A stretch of DNA of 64,000 nt from Thalassospira sp. ER-Se-21-Dark (GCF_017922435.1 NZ_VDEZ01000001.1:1302001-1366000); one strand, 5' to 3'; counted from the stretch's first letter, positions 46,099 to 55,943 are shown. Made by a program: numbers and translations. Notes: generated by a model from the sequence alone, not told the origin.

Positions 46099-48765
46099 AT
46101 GAGTGATCGCGATCAGGAGAAGAAACCGCTGAGCCTCAACAGATCGAAGCTTGAATTGAGCAAGACGGTCGAGGCAGGGCAGGTTCGTCAAAACTTCTCG
46201 CATGGACGGTCAAAATCTGTGACCGTCGAAGTGCGCAAGAAGCGTACATTCGAAAAGAACGAATCCGGTCGCTTCCGTGAGGTGAAGAAGGATCTCGTTG
46301 AAGAACAGTCCCCGGCAGCAGAAAAGCCGGCACCGGAAGCAAAAAAAGAGCCGGTTGAAGAGCCGAAACCGCGTCCGGCGGTTGATGATCATGGCAATCT
46401 GACCGACAGCGAACGCGCTGCCCGTATGGCTGCTTTGAAGGCTGCTGAAGAGCGCCGCAAGCAGGACGAGGCGGATGCGGAAATTCGCGCCCGCGAAGAA
46501 GCTGCGCGCAAGGCCGAGGAAGAAGCACGCAAGGCAGAAGAAGCCAAGGCTGCTGCCGAAGCCAAACAGGAAGAAGCGCCTACTGCGTCTGAAAACGACT
46601 CTCCGTCAGTGGAAGAAGTCGAACAGCGCCTTGCCGCTTCGACGGCAAAAGGCAAGACCTCCAAGCCGAAACCGGCTGCCAAGCCGAAGGCCGAGGAAAC
46701 CGTTATTCAGGGCGAACCGGCAGAGCCGCTGGTCCCCGAAGAGCGTCGTCGTTCCGCCCCGGCAGATGGCAAATCCAAAAGCCGCAAGGAAATTGACGAG
46801 GAAAATGCCCGTGTGGCAGCCCGCAAACGTGCCGAAGAAGAAGCCGGCCGTGCGGCGCGCACCAAGGGTGACGAAGGCCGTCGTCGTGGCAAACTTTCGA
46901 TCAATAATGCAATGAGCGGTGACGAAGGTGGTCGCCGTCGTTCCATGGCATCGATCAAACGCCAGCAGGCCAAAGCCAAAGCGCGTGCCCAGGGCCCGCA
47001 AAAACCGAAGGAAAAAGTCGTGCGTGATGTGGTAATCCCGGACGTTATTACTGTCCAGGAACTGGCCAACCGTATGGCTGAACGTGCTGCAGACGTGATC
47101 AAGACCCTGATGAGTCTTGGCGTCATGGCAACGATTAACCAGTCGCTTGATCCGGATACCGCACAGCTCGTGGTCGAAGAATTCGGTCACAACGTCAAAC
47201 GTGTATCTGATGCCGACGTTGAAGAGTCGCTGGTCAGTGTAGATGACAATGACGCGAAGCTCGTTGGTCGTCCGCCGGTCGTGACCGTGATGGGCCACGT
47301 TGACCACGGTAAAACCTCGTTGCTTGATGCGCTGCGCTCCACCGATGTAGCCGGTGGCGAGGCTGGCGGTATTACCCAGCATATCGGTGCATATCAGGTC
47401 ACCATGGCAACGGGTGCGAAGATCACCTTCATCGATACTCCGGGCCACGCCGCATTTACCGAAATGCGTTCGCGCGGTGCGAAAGTTACCGATATCGTGG
47501 TTCTGGTTGTTGCAGCCGATGACTCGGTCATGCCGCAGACCATCGAGGCAATCAGCCACGCGAAAGCGGCTGGCGTTCCGATGATTGTTGCCATCAACAA
47601 AATCGACAAGCCGGGTGCAAATCCGAGCAAGGTGAAAACCGAACTTCTTCAGCACGAAGTTGTGGTCGAGGAAATGGGTGGTGACGTCCAGGCCGTCGAA
47701 GTATCGGCCAAACAGCGCACCGGCCTGACCGAACTTGAAGAAGCCATTCTGCTGCAGTCCGAGGTCCTTGACCTTAAAGCCAACCCGGAACGCGTTGCAG
47801 ATGGTGTTGTTGTTGAAGCCCGTATGGAAAAAGGCCGCGGTCCGGTTGCGACCGTTCTGGTCCAGCGCGGCACCCTGCGTACCGGTGACATCTTTGTCAC
47901 GGGTCCGGAATGGGGTCGTGTCCGTGCCCTGATCGATGATCACGGCAACCGTGTCGCAGAAGCCATTCCGGGTATGCCGGTCGAGGTGAACGGTCTGAAC
48001 GGTGTACCGTCTGCCGGTGACGACTTTGTGGTTGTTGAAAACGAAGCCAAGGCACGTGAAGTTTCTGACTTCCGCCAGCGTCGTATTCGTGAAACCCAGG
48101 CCGCTGCAATGAAGAAATCAGCACTCGAGAACATGTTCTCGCAGAGCGGTGACCTCAAAGAACTGCCGATCGTCATCAAGGGTGACGTGCAGGGTTCTGT
48201 CGAAGCACTCATCGGCACCTTGCAGAAACTTGGTAACGAGGAAGTCTCGGTCCGCGTTCTGCATAGCGGTGTTGGTGGCATCAACGAATCCGACGTCACA
48301 CTGGCGCGTGCATCCAATGCACTGATCATCGGCTTTAACGTGCGTGCAAACCAGCAGGCCCGTGAACAGTCGCGCCGTGACAACGTTGATATTCGTTACT
48401 ATTCGATCATTTACGATGTTGCAGATGACATCAAAAAGATGCTGTCGGGCATGCTGTCTCCGGAAGTTCGCGAGAAGTTCCTGGGTTATGCGGAAATCCG
48501 CGACGTCTTTACGATTTCCGGCAACAAGATCGCCGGTTGCATGGTCACCGAGGGTATCGTCAAACGTGGCGCAGGCGTCCGCCTGCTGCGCGACAACGTT
48601 GTCATTCACTCTGGCGAACTTTCGACGCTCCGTCGCTTCAAGGACGAAGTCAAGGAAGTCCGCGAGGGCTATGAATGCGGTATGTCGTTCGCCAAATATA
48701 ACGATATCCAGTCGGGCGATGTGATCGAGTGCTTCGAGAACGAGGAAATTGCCGTCGAACTGTAA
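46099..48765 (+). CDS. infB: Translation initiation factor IF-2
   Basis: 888 residues. A long Lys/Ala/Glu-rich N-terminal region (1-300) precedes the IF2-N domain (about 310-365), the GTPase domain with G1 GHVDHGKTS near residue 398, DTPGHAAF and NKIDKP, then domains II-IV that bind fMet-tRNA. It places initiator tRNA on the 30S P site. The ATG at 46099 was preferred to an upstream GTG at 46060. It lies between the YlxR gene and rbfA. Confidence 0.97.
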   Translation: MSDRDQEKKPLSLNRSKLELSKTVEAGQVRQNFSHGRSKSVTVEVRKKRTFEKNESGRFREVKKDLVEEQSPAAEKPAPEAKKEPVEEPKPRPAVDDHGNLTDSERAARMAALKAAEERRKQDEADAEIRAREEAARKAEEEARKAEEAKAAAEAKQEEAPTASENDSPSVEEVEQRLAASTAKGKTSKPKPAAKPKAEETVIQGEPAEPLVPEERRRSAPADGKSKSRKEIDEENARVAARKRAEEEAGRAARTKGDEGRRRGKLSINNAMSGDEGGRRRSMASIKRQQAKAKARAQGPQKPKEKVVRDVVIPDVITVQELANRMAERAADVIKTLMSLGVMATINQSLDPDTAQLVVEEFGHNVKRVSDADVEESLVSVDDNDAKLVGRPPVVTVMGHVDHGKTSLLDALRSTDVAGGEAGGITQHIGAYQVTMATGAKITFIDTPGHAAFTEMRSRGAKVTDIVVLVVAADDSVMPQTIEAISHAKAAGVPMIVAINKIDKPGANPSKVKTELLQHEVVVEEMGGDVQAVEVSAKQRTGLTELEEAILLQSEVLDLKANPERVADGVVVEARMEKGRGPVATVLVQRGTLRTGDIFVTGPEWGRVRALIDDHGNRVAEAIPGMPVEVNGLNGVPSAGDDFVVVENEAKAREVSDFRQRRIRETQAAAMKKSALENMFSQSGDLKELPIVIKGDVQGSVEALIGTLQKLGNEEVSVRVLHSGVGGINESDVTLARASNALIIGFNVRANQQAREQSRRDNVDIRYYSIIYDVADDIKKMLSGMLSPEVREKFLGYAEIRDVFTISGNKIAGCMVTEGIVKRGAGVRLLRDNVVIHSGELSTLRRFKDEVKEVREGYECGMSFAKYNDIQSGDVIECFENEEIAVEL

Positions 48766-48782
48766 GACGGTGAGGAACTGAA

Positions 48783-49202
48783 ATGGCGAAGCAACCAGCC
48801 AAAGCACCAAGTCAGCGACAGCTCCGCGTGGCGGAAGAAATCCGTCAGGCGCTGTCGCAGGCATTGGAGCGTGGAGACATTTACGATCCGGATCTGACAC
48901 GGCGCCCGGTAACCATTACGGGTGTCAATCTTTCACCGGATATGCGCAATGCCATGGTATCTTTCACCCCGCTTGGCGGTGGAGAGGCAGAAACGTCGAT
49001 GAAGGCGTTGATGCGTCAGAAAGGTCACCTGCGCAATCATGTGGCCCACACGGTTCACATGAAATATGTGCCCGCATTGCGATTTGTCGAAGACAAGAGT
49101 TTTGATGTCGCTGACCATATTGGTGCCCTGCTGCGCGACCCGCATGTTGCGCAGGATCTTGTGGATGACCGGTCGGGCGACCCGGAAGATGAGGACGACT
49201 GA
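48783..49202 (+). CDS. rbfA: Ribosome-binding factor A
   Basis: 139 residues, a small KH-fold protein needed for 16S 5'-end maturation and cold adaptation. APSQRQLRVAEEIRQALSQALE and VSFTPLGGG, then HMKYVPALRFVEDKSFDVADHI are diagnostic. An acidic tail (DDRSGDPEDEDD) ends the protein. GAGGA precedes the ATG; the stop overlaps truB by one base (TGATG). Confidence 0.96.
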   Translation: MAKQPAKAPSQRQLRVAEEIRQALSQALERGDIYDPDLTRRPVTITGVNLSPDMRNAMVSFTPLGGGEAETSMKALMRQKGHLRNHVAHTVHMKYVPALRFVEDKSFDVADHIGALLRDPHVAQDLVDDRSGDPEDEDD

Positions 49203-50128
49203 TGGCGCGTCGCCGTCGCGGTAAAAGCATTAATGGCTGGCTGGCGGTGGACAAGCCCCTGGAGATCACGTCATCAACCGTGGTCAATCAGGTGCGCCGT
49301 CTGCTTGATGCCAACAAGGCCGGACATGGCGGGACACTTGACCCGCTGGCGTCTGGCGTTCTGCCAATTGCCTTTGGCGAAGCAACCAAAACGGTTGCCT
49401 ATGTCATGGATGGCAGCAAAAGTTATCGCGTGACGTTGAAATTCGGCGAAGCGCGCAGTACAGACGATGCCGAAGGCGAGGTTATTGAAACCTCCGACCA
49501 TCGTCCGACGGAAGACGAAATCAAGGCTGTGCTGGGTGAATTCATCGGTGAAATCCAGCAGGTGCCGCCAAAGTTTTCGGCGATCAAGGTCAATGGCAAG
49601 CGTGCCTATGACCTTGCGCGTCGCGATGAAGATGTGGTGTTGCAGCCACGTCCGATTCTGATCAAGGATCTTCGACTGGTCGACATGCCAGATCGCGATC
49701 ACGCCGTGTTTGACGTTGTGTCAGGCAAGGGCGCGTATATGCGATCTTTGGCGCGCGATATCGCGCTGCGCCTAGGCACCGTCGGCTATATCGCCGCGCT
49801 TCGCCGGACTTCGGCGGGGCCGTTTTCGGAAGGGAACGCCATTCCCCTGCAGGAACTGCTGGATATGGACCCGGACGAGGTGATGAAGAAACTGCTTCCG
49901 GTTGAGACCGCGCTGGACGACATCCCGGCGCTGGCCCTGACCGAAGTCGAGGCGCAACGCCTTTCCTCTGGCCAGCCCGTCGGGCTGTTGCCGGTGGCAA
50001 AGCGCAATGCCCTTGAAAACCCCGTCGTGCAGGACGAAATCGTCTGTGCCATGCTCCATGACCGCGCTGTTGCGTTGGCTGAGATCACTGGTGGCGAAAT
50101 TCGACCTGTGCGTGTTTTTAATCTCTAA
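49202..50128 (+). CDS. truB: tRNA pseudouridine-55 synthase
   Basis: 308 residues. The catalytic aspartate is D47 in [23 protein letters not shown]. The rest of the TruB domain and a PUA-like C-terminal part (about 245-305) follow. It makes pseudouridine 55 in the T loop of elongator tRNAs. Start codon overlaps the rbfA stop by one base. Confidence 0.97.
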   Translation: MARRRRGKSINGWLAVDKPLEITSSTVVNQVRRLLDANKAGHGGTLDPLASGVLPIAFGEATKTVAYVMDGSKSYRVTLKFGEARSTDDAEGEVIETSDHRPTEDEIKAVLGEFIGEIQQVPPKFSAIKVNGKRAYDLARRDEDVVLQPRPILIKDLRLVDMPDRDHAVFDVVSGKGAYMRSLARDIALRLGTVGYIAALRRTSAGPFSEGNAIPLQELLDMDPDEVMKKLLPVETALDDIPALALTEVEAQRLSSGQPVGLLPVAKRNALENPVVQDEIVCAMLHDRAVALAEITGGEIRPVRVFNL

Positions 50129-50145
50129 AGGCGAAAGGATGCCTG

Positions 50146-50415
50146 ATGTCGATTACTGCTGAACGCAAAGCTGAGCTGATCAAGGAATACGGTCAGAAAG
50201 ACGGTGACACCGGTTCCCCCGAAGTCCAGGTTGCTATCCTGACTGAACGGATCAAGAACCTCACCGAGCACATGAAAGAACATAACCACGACTTCCACAG
50301 CCGTCGTGGTCTTCTCATGATGGTTGGTCAGCGTCGTCGTCTGCTGAAGTACCTGCAGCGCAAAGACCAGTCGCGTTACGAGAGCGTCATTGAACGCCTC
50401 GGTATTCGCCGCTGA
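50146..50415 (+). CDS. rpsO: 30S ribosomal protein S15
   Basis: 89 residues, exactly the family length. [17 protein letters not shown], then [23 protein letters not shown] are the 16S-contacting segments. AAAGGA precedes the ATG. A strong terminator follows, and pnp comes next, the same order as in enteric bacteria. Confidence 0.98.
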   Translation: MSITAERKAELIKEYGQKDGDTGSPEVQVAILTERIKNLTEHMKEHNHDFHSRRGLLMMVGQRRRLLKYLQRKDQSRYESVIERLGIRR

Positions 50416-50425
50416 TATCGAACTG

Positions 50426-50460
50426 CGGCGGAGGGTGACCTCCGCCGTCGTTTTTTTTTA
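50426..50460 (+). terminator. Terminator between rpsO and pnp
   Basis: CGGCGGAGG (50426-50434) pairs with CCTCCGCCG (50439-50447) around GTGA, followed three bases later by nine Ts. Strong by inspection; pnp is then read from its own promoter or by readthrough. Confidence 0.9.
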
Positions 50461-50461
50461 T

Positions 50462-50626
50462 TGTTCCGGCGGATCGGAACACGAGAAGCAGGGTCGGATG
50501 GGCCGACCCGATGCTTACGCCGGACCCATTACTCATGGCGCTGTCATGTAAGCCTCATGAGTAATGTGTTCGGAACTCGTGTACACTTTCGGGTCCGCCA
50601 GAGGTTTGTAAGAGGAAGAGAAAATA
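50462..50626 (+). ncRNA. Structured pnp leader
   Basis: Three perfect hairpins are visible: TGTTCCG/CGGAACA (50462-50481), GGGTCGG/CCGACCC (50491-50509) and CATTACTCATG/CATGAGTAATG (50527-50566, 11 bp). Longer-range pairs GGACC/GGTCC (50522-50526 with 50592-50596) and CACGAG/CTCGTG (50480-50485 with 50576-50581) could close the structure. In E. coli the pnp leader hairpin is cut by RNase III and PNPase then represses its own synthesis; a comparable role here is inference. Confidence 0.6.
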
Positions 50627-52750
50627 ATGTTTAATGTCGTCCGTAAGGAAATGCAGTGGGGCAATGCCAAACTGGTTCTCGAAACCGGTAAAATCGCCCG
50701 TCAGGCAGATGGTGCCGTAAAGGTTACCTACGGTGAAACCGTTGTCCTGTGTACTGCTGTTGGCGCCAAACAGCCGCGCCCGGATGTCGACTTTTTCCCG
50801 CTGACGGTTAACTACCAGGAAAAAGCCTTTGCCGCTGGCAAAATCCCGGGTGGTTTCTTCAAACGTGAAGGCCGTCCGTCTGAAAAAGAAACCCTTGTTT
50901 CACGTCTGATCGACCGTCCGATCCGTCCGTTGTTCCACCCGCAGTACCGTAACGACACCCAGATCGTTTGTACCGTTCTGTCGCACGACATGGAAAACGA
51001 TCCGGATGTGGTTGCCATGATCGGTACCTCGGCGGCCCTGACCATTTCCGGTCTGCCGTTCCTTGGCCCGATTGGTGCTGCCCGCGTTGGTTACAAGGAT
51101 GGTGAATACCTGCTCAACCCGTCGACCGAAGCGGTCAAGGAAAGCGATCTGGATCTGGTTGTTGCCGGTACCCGTGATGGCGTGATGATGGTTGAATCCG
51201 AAGCATCCGAGCTGTCCGAAGAAATCATGCTTGGCGCCGTGAAGTTCGGTCACGAACAGTTCCAGGGCGTTCTTGATCTGATCATTGATCTGGCCGAAGA
51301 AGCAGCCAAAGAGCCGCGTGAAGTTGCAGAACTTCCGGAAGGCTACGACGCACTGGTCGAAAAAATCGCTGCTCTGGGCACCGAAAGCCTGACCGCTGCT
51401 TATGCACATGTTGTCAAACAGGAGCGTTCGGCCGCTGTTTCTGCTGCCAAGGCAGACATCGTCGAGAAACTTGGCGATGAAGTTCCCGATGCGCTTAAAG
51501 GCAAAGTTTCCTCGATCATCAAGGATCTGGAAAAAGACATCGTTCGCGGTGCGATCCTGAAAACCGGCAAGCGTATCGATGGTCGTACCGGTGCCGACGT
51601 TCGTCCGATCATGGGCGAAGTTTCGGTCCTGCCGCGTTCGCATGGCTCTTCGATCTTCACCCGTGGTGAAACTCAGGCACTGGCTGTTGTTACCCTTGGT
51701 ACCGGTCAGGACGAGCAGATCGTTGACGCGCTGGACGGTGAATACCGTGAAAGCTTCATGCTGCATTACAACTTCCCGCCCTATTCGGTTGGCGAAGCTG
51801 GCCGTATGGGCTCGCCGGGCCGTCGTGAGATTGGTCACGGTAAACTGGCATGGCGTGCCCTGCACCCGCTGATGCCGGGCAAGGATGCCTTCCCGTACAC
51901 CACCCGTATCGTTTCCGAAGTCACCGAATCAAACGGTTCTTCCTCGATGGCAACCGTTTGCGCAAGCTCGCTTGCGATGATGGATGCCGGTGTTCCGTTG
52001 GCACGCCCGGTTGCGGGTATCGCCATGGGCCTGATCAAGGAAGCCGACGATTTCGCAGTTCTGTCCGACATCATGGGTGACGAAGATCACCTTGGTGACA
52101 TGGACTTCAAGGTTGCTGGTACCGAAAACGGCATTACCTCGCTGCAGATGGACATCAAGATCACTTCGGTAACCCCGGACATCATGCAGATCGCCCTGAA
52201 GCAGGCCCGCGATGGTCGTCTGCACATTCTTGGTGAAATGGCCAAAGCCCTTCCGGAAGCACGCGGTGAAGTTTCGGGTAACGCCCCGACCATCACCCAG
52301 TTCTCGATCCCGAAAGACAAAATTCGTGATGTCATCGGTTCGGGCGGTAAGGTCATTCGCGAAATCTGCGAAGAGACCGGTGCAAAGGTTGATATTGAAG
52401 ATGATGGTTCGATCACTGTCGCACATACCGACGGTGCAAAAGGCAAGCAGGCCGTGGATTGGATCAAATCCATCGTTGCGGAACCTGAATTGAATCATAT
52501 CTATGATGGTAAGGTCGTTAAGGCTGTCGATTTCGGCGCATTCGTGAACTTCTTTGGTGCGCGTGACGGTCTGGTTCACATTTCCGAACTGGCACCTGAG
52601 CGTGTCAAACAGGTTTCGGACATCGTGAAAGAAGGCGACCAGGTTAAGGTCAAAGTCATCGGTTTCGATGATCGCGGCAAAATCAAACTGTCGATGAAAC
52701 GTGTTGACCAGGAAACCGGTGCCGACCTCGACGCAGGCGACGCCGAATAA
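50627..52750 (+). CDS. pnp: Polyribonucleotide nucleotidyltransferase (PNPase)
   Basis: 707 residues. Two RNase PH-like domains (about 10-145 and 310-545) flank a helical domain; the second contains [21 protein letters not shown] and [20 protein letters not shown] domain (about 555-615, [11 protein letters not shown]) and an S1 domain (about 622-695) follow. It degrades RNA phosphorolytically from the 3' end in the degradosome. AGAGGAAGAG precedes the ATG. Confidence 0.98.
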   Translation: MFNVVRKEMQWGNAKLVLETGKIARQADGAVKVTYGETVVLCTAVGAKQPRPDVDFFPLTVNYQEKAFAAGKIPGGFFKREGRPSEKETLVSRLIDRPIRPLFHPQYRNDTQIVCTVLSHDMENDPDVVAMIGTSAALTISGLPFLGPIGAARVGYKDGEYLLNPSTEAVKESDLDLVVAGTRDGVMMVESEASELSEEIMLGAVKFGHEQFQGVLDLIIDLAEEAAKEPREVAELPEGYDALVEKIAALGTESLTAAYAHVVKQERSAAVSAAKADIVEKLGDEVPDALKGKVSSIIKDLEKDIVRGAILKTGKRIDGRTGADVRPIMGEVSVLPRSHGSSIFTRGETQALAVVTLGTGQDEQIVDALDGEYRESFMLHYNFPPYSVGEAGRMGSPGRREIGHGKLAWRALHPLMPGKDAFPYTTRIVSEVTESNGSSSMATVCASSLAMMDAGVPLARPVAGIAMGLIKEADDFAVLSDIMGDEDHLGDMDFKVAGTENGITSLQMDIKITSVTPDIMQIALKQARDGRLHILGEMAKALPEARGEVSGNAPTITQFSIPKDKIRDVIGSGGKVIREICEETGAKVDIEDDGSITVAHTDGAKGKQAVDWIKSIVAEPELNHIYDGKVVKAVDFGAFVNFFGARDGLVHISELAPERVKQVSDIVKEGDQVKVKVIGFDDRGKIKLSMKRVDQETGADLDAGDAE

Positions 52751-52761
52751 AGCAAACGGGA

Positions 52762-52822
52762 TGCCGGACGACGATAAAAACGCGACGTCGTCCGGCACTC
52801 TGCGCGATGCCATAGCATCGCG
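52762..52822 (+). other. Two tandem hairpins after pnp without T runs
   Basis: TGCCGGACGACG/CGTCGTCCGGCA (52762-52797, 12 bp, 12-base loop) and CGCGATGC/GCATCGCG (52803-52822, 8 bp, CATA loop). They fill the gap to the next gene and look like 3'-end protection or processing signals. Confidence 0.55.
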
Positions 52823-52834
52823 GGCAAAGGCCGA

Positions 52835-54244
52835 ATGGGAGAGACGAATTTGAAAGCCCTTAAACCGCTCGTCATGTCGGGTAAAGAAGTCTTGCCAGTT
52901 ATCGAAGGTGGCAAAGGCGTTGCTGTATCGACGGGTAAAAGTTCCGGCGCATGGGCTGCTGCCGGTGGTATCGGGACTTTTTCCGCTGTGAATGCCGATT
53001 CTTATGATGAGAACGGCAATCTGGTCCCGATCGAATATGCAGGAAAAACCCGCAGTGACCGCCATCAGGAACTGATTGCCTACGGCATTCGTGGTGGTAT
53101 TGCACAAGCACAGATCGCACATGAAATGCGGAACGGTGAAGGCCGTCTGCACATGAACGTATTGTGGGAAATGGGCGGTGCCGAACCGATCCTTCACGGC
53201 GTTCTTGAAGGTGCCAAAGGCCTGATCCACGGGGTAACCTGTGGTGCCGGTATGCCCTACAAGATTGCTCAGATTTCTGCGCAATACGGCGTTCACTATT
53301 ATCCGATTGTCTCGTCAGCCCGTGCTTTCCGCGCATTGTGGCTGCGGGCCTATAAAAAGACCCCGGAATGGCTGGGTGGCGTGGTTTACGAAGATCCGTG
53401 GCGCGCTGGTGGCCATAATGGTCTGTCGAATTCCGAAGATCCGCTGGTGCCCGAGGATCCGTTCCCGCGTGTTGCGGCCCTTCGTGAATTCATGAACTCC
53501 GTTGGTCTGAATGATGTTCCGATCATCATGGCTGGTGGTGTGTGGTTCCTGCGTGATTTCGAAGACTGGATCGACAACCCCGAAGTGGCCCCGGTGGCCT
53601 TCCAGTTCGGGACTCGTCCGCTTCTGACACAGGAAAGCGAGATTTCCGACGAATGGAAACAGCGCCTGACCAGTCTTAAGAATGGTGACGTATCGCTGCA
53701 TAAATTCAGCCCGACTGGCTTCTATAGTTCGGCTGTGCGCAATGCGTTCCTCGAAGATCTGCATCAGCGTTCTGACCGTCAGGTACGCTATTCGCGTACC
53801 GCCGAGGCGGATCTGCATGTCGGTATTCCGCTGGGCCGTCGCGGCCGTCCGATCTATGTGCGTGAAGACGATGCCGACAAGGTCAAGGCTTGGCTTGAAG
53901 CTGGCTATACCGAAGGCATGCCGACCCCGGATGACACCATGGTGTTTGTCACCCCGGAAAGCGCACTGACGATCAAGAAAGACCAGATCGACTGCATGGG
54001 TTGCCTGTCACAGTGCCAGTTCTCCAACTGGGAACAGCATGAAGGCACCACTGGCAAGCGCGCTGACCCGCGGTCCTTCTGTATCCAGAAGACGCTCCAG
54101 AGCATTGCCCATGGCGCAAAAGTTGAAAATGAACTGATGTTTGCCGGTCACAATGCCTACAAGTTTGGTGAAGACCCGTTCTACGCCAACGGCAATATTC
54201 CGACTGTGAAGGAACTGGTCGACCGCATCATGACGGGCGACTGA
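52835..54244 (+). CDS. Nitronate-monooxygenase-like flavin oxidoreductase with C-terminal Cys cluster
   Basis: 469 residues. The N-terminal 330 or so residues resemble FMN-dependent nitronate monooxygenases / 2-nitropropane dioxygenases (GGKGVAVSTGKSSGAWAAAGG, GLIHGVTCGAGMP, PIIMAGGVWFLRD). The C-terminal part carries C387-x2-C390-x3-C394 and C416, which could hold an Fe-S cluster or zinc; this is not a feature of typical nitronate monooxygenases of 320-380 residues. The substrate is unknown. The ATG at 52835 is used; a TTG at 52850 with GGGAG upstream is possible. Confidence 0.8.
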   Translation: MGETNLKALKPLVMSGKEVLPVIEGGKGVAVSTGKSSGAWAAAGGIGTFSAVNADSYDENGNLVPIEYAGKTRSDRHQELIAYGIRGGIAQAQIAHEMRNGEGRLHMNVLWEMGGAEPILHGVLEGAKGLIHGVTCGAGMPYKIAQISAQYGVHYYPIVSSARAFRALWLRAYKKTPEWLGGVVYEDPWRAGGHNGLSNSEDPLVPEDPFPRVAALREFMNSVGLNDVPIIMAGGVWFLRDFEDWIDNPEVAPVAFQFGTRPLLTQESEISDEWKQRLTSLKNGDVSLHKFSPTGFYSSAVRNAFLEDLHQRSDRQVRYSRTAEADLHVGIPLGRRGRPIYVREDDADKVKAWLEAGYTEGMPTPDDTMVFVTPESALTIKKDQIDCMGCLSQCQFSNWEQHEGTTGKRADPRSFCIQKTLQSIAHGAKVENELMFAGHNAYKFGEDPFYANGNIPTVKELVDRIMTGD

Positions 54245-54263
54245 TCCTGACATCAGACCAAAT

Positions 54264-54296
54264 AAAAAAGGGCCGGTTTTTACCGGCCCTTTTTGT
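54264..54296 (+). terminator. Terminator after the oxidoreductase gene
   Basis: AAAAAGGGCCGGT pairs with ACCGGCCCTTTTT around a short T loop, ending in a T run. Confidence 0.92.
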
Positions 54297-54330
54297 TTGT
54301 ATTTCGCAGTATTTCATCACGCGATTATAG

Positions 54331-54344
54331 TTGATCAAAATCAA
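54331..54344 (+). promoter_or_regulatory. Perfect FNR/FixK-type box upstream of irr
   Basis: TTGAT-CAAA-ATCAA matches the FNR/FixK/Anr consensus TTGAT-N4-ATCAA exactly. A TTTAGT (54365-54370) lies where the -10 of a class II (-41.5) FNR-activated promoter would be. A second dyad, AAAGAAC (54343-54349) with GTTCTTT (54361-54367), overlaps it. Confidence 0.6.
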
Positions 54345-54433
54345 AGAACAACGCGTCCGGGTTCTTTAGTCTGTCCCCAGCATTCATTAGGGCCATTATG
54401 ATTTTGGCCCGACCACGACAAAGGGGCAAAGCT

Positions 54434-54874
54434 ATGGGACATACATCGCGTCCATATACCAACGCGCTTAACCGGCTCAAGGATGCCAATCTGCGTCCGA
54501 CGCGTCAGCGTCTGGCACTGGCACGTTTGCTGTTTGATGACGGCCATCGTCATGTCACAGCAGAACAGCTGCATTCCGAAGCCATGAGCAACAATATCAA
54601 GGTATCGCTGGCAACGGTTTACAACACCCTGCACCAGTTCACCGATGCGCGCCTTCTCAATGAAATCGTGATTGATTCGGGTCGGTCCTATTTCGATACC
54701 AACACCGAACCGCATTACCATTTCTATTGTGAAGAAGACGGCATGCTGTCTGACATTCCGGCAGGTGATGTCAAGATCGCAAACATTCCGAACATGCCCA
54801 ACGGCACGGAACTGGCATCGGTTGATCTGGTATTCCGACTGCGTCGCAACCAGGCGGCGAAGGACGCAGCCTAA
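54434..54874 (+). CDS. irr: Iron response regulator Irr (Fur family)
   Basis: 146 residues. NLRPTRQRLALARLLFDDGHRHVTAEQLHSEA, SLATVYNTLHQFTDARLL and GRSYFDTNTEPHYHFY are the Irr signature and separate it from Fur. Irr controls haem and iron genes in alphaproteobacteria in response to haem status. The N-terminal GCPWHD-type haem motif of Bradyrhizobium is absent. The ATG at 54434 has AAGGGG seven bases upstream; an in-frame ATG at 54398 is possible. Preceded by an FNR box, followed by rubrerythrin. Confidence 0.92.
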   Translation: MGHTSRPYTNALNRLKDANLRPTRQRLALARLLFDDGHRHVTAEQLHSEAMSNNIKVSLATVYNTLHQFTDARLLNEIVIDSGRSYFDTNTEPHYHFYCEEDGMLSDIPAGDVKIANIPNMPNGTELASVDLVFRLRRNQAAKDAA

Positions 54875-54894
54875 GACATCGCGCAGCCGTTATT

Positions 54895-54940
54895 TGCGCA
54901 AGCCTTGCGCAGGTGACAGGCAGATGAAATCTGACACCTG
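54895..54940 (+). other. Two hairpins in the irr 3' region
   Basis: TGCGCAA-GCC-TTGCGCA (54895-54911) and a nested hairpin CAGGTG...CAGAT-GAA-ATCTG-A-CACCTG (54910-54940). Both precede the main terminator by 50 bases, leaving a long structured 3' end that could release a small RNA. Confidence 0.4.
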
Positions 54941-54993
54941 ATCAGTGCAATTGCCCCTGCTCTGCTTGACGGTGGCGGATTTCACGACACATA

Positions 54994-55032
54994 AAGGGCG
55001 GCAAGACCACTTGGTTTTGCCGCCTTATTTTT
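54994..55032 (+). terminator. Terminator after irr
   Basis: GGCGGCAA (54997-55004) pairs with TTGCCGCC (55017-55024) around a 12-base loop, followed by TTATTTTTTT. Confidence 0.85.
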
Positions 55033-55046
55033 TGCGACTTTGGCTC

Positions 55047-55063
55047 ATACAACAACGTTGTAT
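55047..55063. promoter_or_regulatory. Dyad in the rubrerythrin promoter
   Basis: ATACAAC-AAC-GTTGTAT, a perfect 7-3-7 inverted repeat 29 bases before the start codon, in a position suited to a repressor. The protein that binds it is unknown; Irr and OxyR-type regulators are candidates. Confidence 0.45.
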
Positions 55064-55092
55064 TGGGCGAACAATAACAAGGAACAGCGCAC

Positions 55093-55527
55093 ATGGCGCT
55101 TAAGGGAACACGTACCGAGGCAAACCTGCGCGCGGCCTTTGCCGCCGAGGCACAAACCAATCGTCGTTATCTTTACTTTGCCCAGCAGGCCGACATCGAA
55201 GGCTATACCGAGGCAGCCGAGCTGTTTCGCACCGCAGCCGAGGCCGAAACCGGCCATGCGTTCGGCCATCTGGAATTTCTTGAAACCGCAGGTGACCCTC
55301 TGACTGGCAAAGAATTGGGCACCACCCGCCTGAACCTTGAAGCGGCCATCGCGCAGGAAAAGGACGAGGCCGAAACGGCTTATCCGGAAATGGCCCGTAT
55401 TGCCCGTGAAGAGGGCTTGGAAGATATCGCTGCATGGTTTGAAAGCCTGGCCCGGGTCGAGGCTGCTCACGCAGATCGCATCGAACGTCTTCTTACCCGA
55501 ATGGGGAGCAAAATGGACGGTGCATAA
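55093..55527 (+). CDS. Rubrerythrin-type diiron protein
   Basis: 144 residues, a four-helix diiron domain with no C-terminal rubredoxin domain (sulerythrin/erythrin-like). Iron ligands are in AAFAAEAQTNRRYLYFAQQA, ETGHAFGH, and the second repeat ARVEAAHADR. It probably reduces peroxide, protecting iron enzymes. It lies next to irr, in keeping with a role at the interface of iron and oxidative stress. Confidence 0.9.
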   Translation: MALKGTRTEANLRAAFAAEAQTNRRYLYFAQQADIEGYTEAAELFRTAAEAETGHAFGHLEFLETAGDPLTGKELGTTRLNLEAAIAQEKDEAETAYPEMARIAREEGLEDIAAWFESLARVEAAHADRIERLLTRMGSKMDGA

Positions 55528-55622
55528 AGCTGTTTGATCGCCAAAATGTGATTTGTGATCAGCGTCGAAACGCCGGATTGTGCGCAACCCCACCCCTTCG
55601 AATCTAACAGGGAAAATCAGCA

Positions 55623-55907
55623 ATGTTTGTTGTCTCGCTGAACTACAAGGTTCCGCTTGAACAGGTCGATGCGCATATCGAAGACCATATCGCGTGGCTA
55701 AAGCAGGCCTATGCAAAGGGCATGTTTCTGGCATCTGGGCGCAAGATCCCGCGTGATGGCGGGGTTATCCTTGCCAAGGGGGATCGGGCCGCACTGGAAG
55801 ATGAACTGACCCGCGATCCGTTTCATCAGCATGATCTGGCCGATTACCACATCACCGAATTTGATCCGGTGATGGTGGCAGACGGTCTAGAGGCGCTTAA
55901 GGGCTGA
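55623..55907 (+). CDS. YciI-like family protein
   Basis: 94 residues of the dimeric alpha+beta-barrel YciI fold. MFVVSLNYKVPLEQVDAHIEDHIAWLKQAYAKGMFLASG is typical, as is DPFHQHDLADYHITEF with its conserved His-Asp. No reaction is firmly known for the family. GGGAAA precedes the ATG. Convergent with eutC. Confidence 0.88.
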   Translation: MFVVSLNYKVPLEQVDAHIEDHIAWLKQAYAKGMFLASGRKIPRDGGVILAKGDRAALEDELTRDPFHQHDLADYHITEFDPVMVADGLEALKG

Positions 55908-55943
55908 TGGCAAACAAAGGGCCTGCCTTCGCGCCCCGCGTGC

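Noticed and set aside
46606-47943. 445-codon open frame opposite infB
   Set aside because: Antisense shadow of IF-2 with repetitive Arg/Phe/His composition and no recognisable family.
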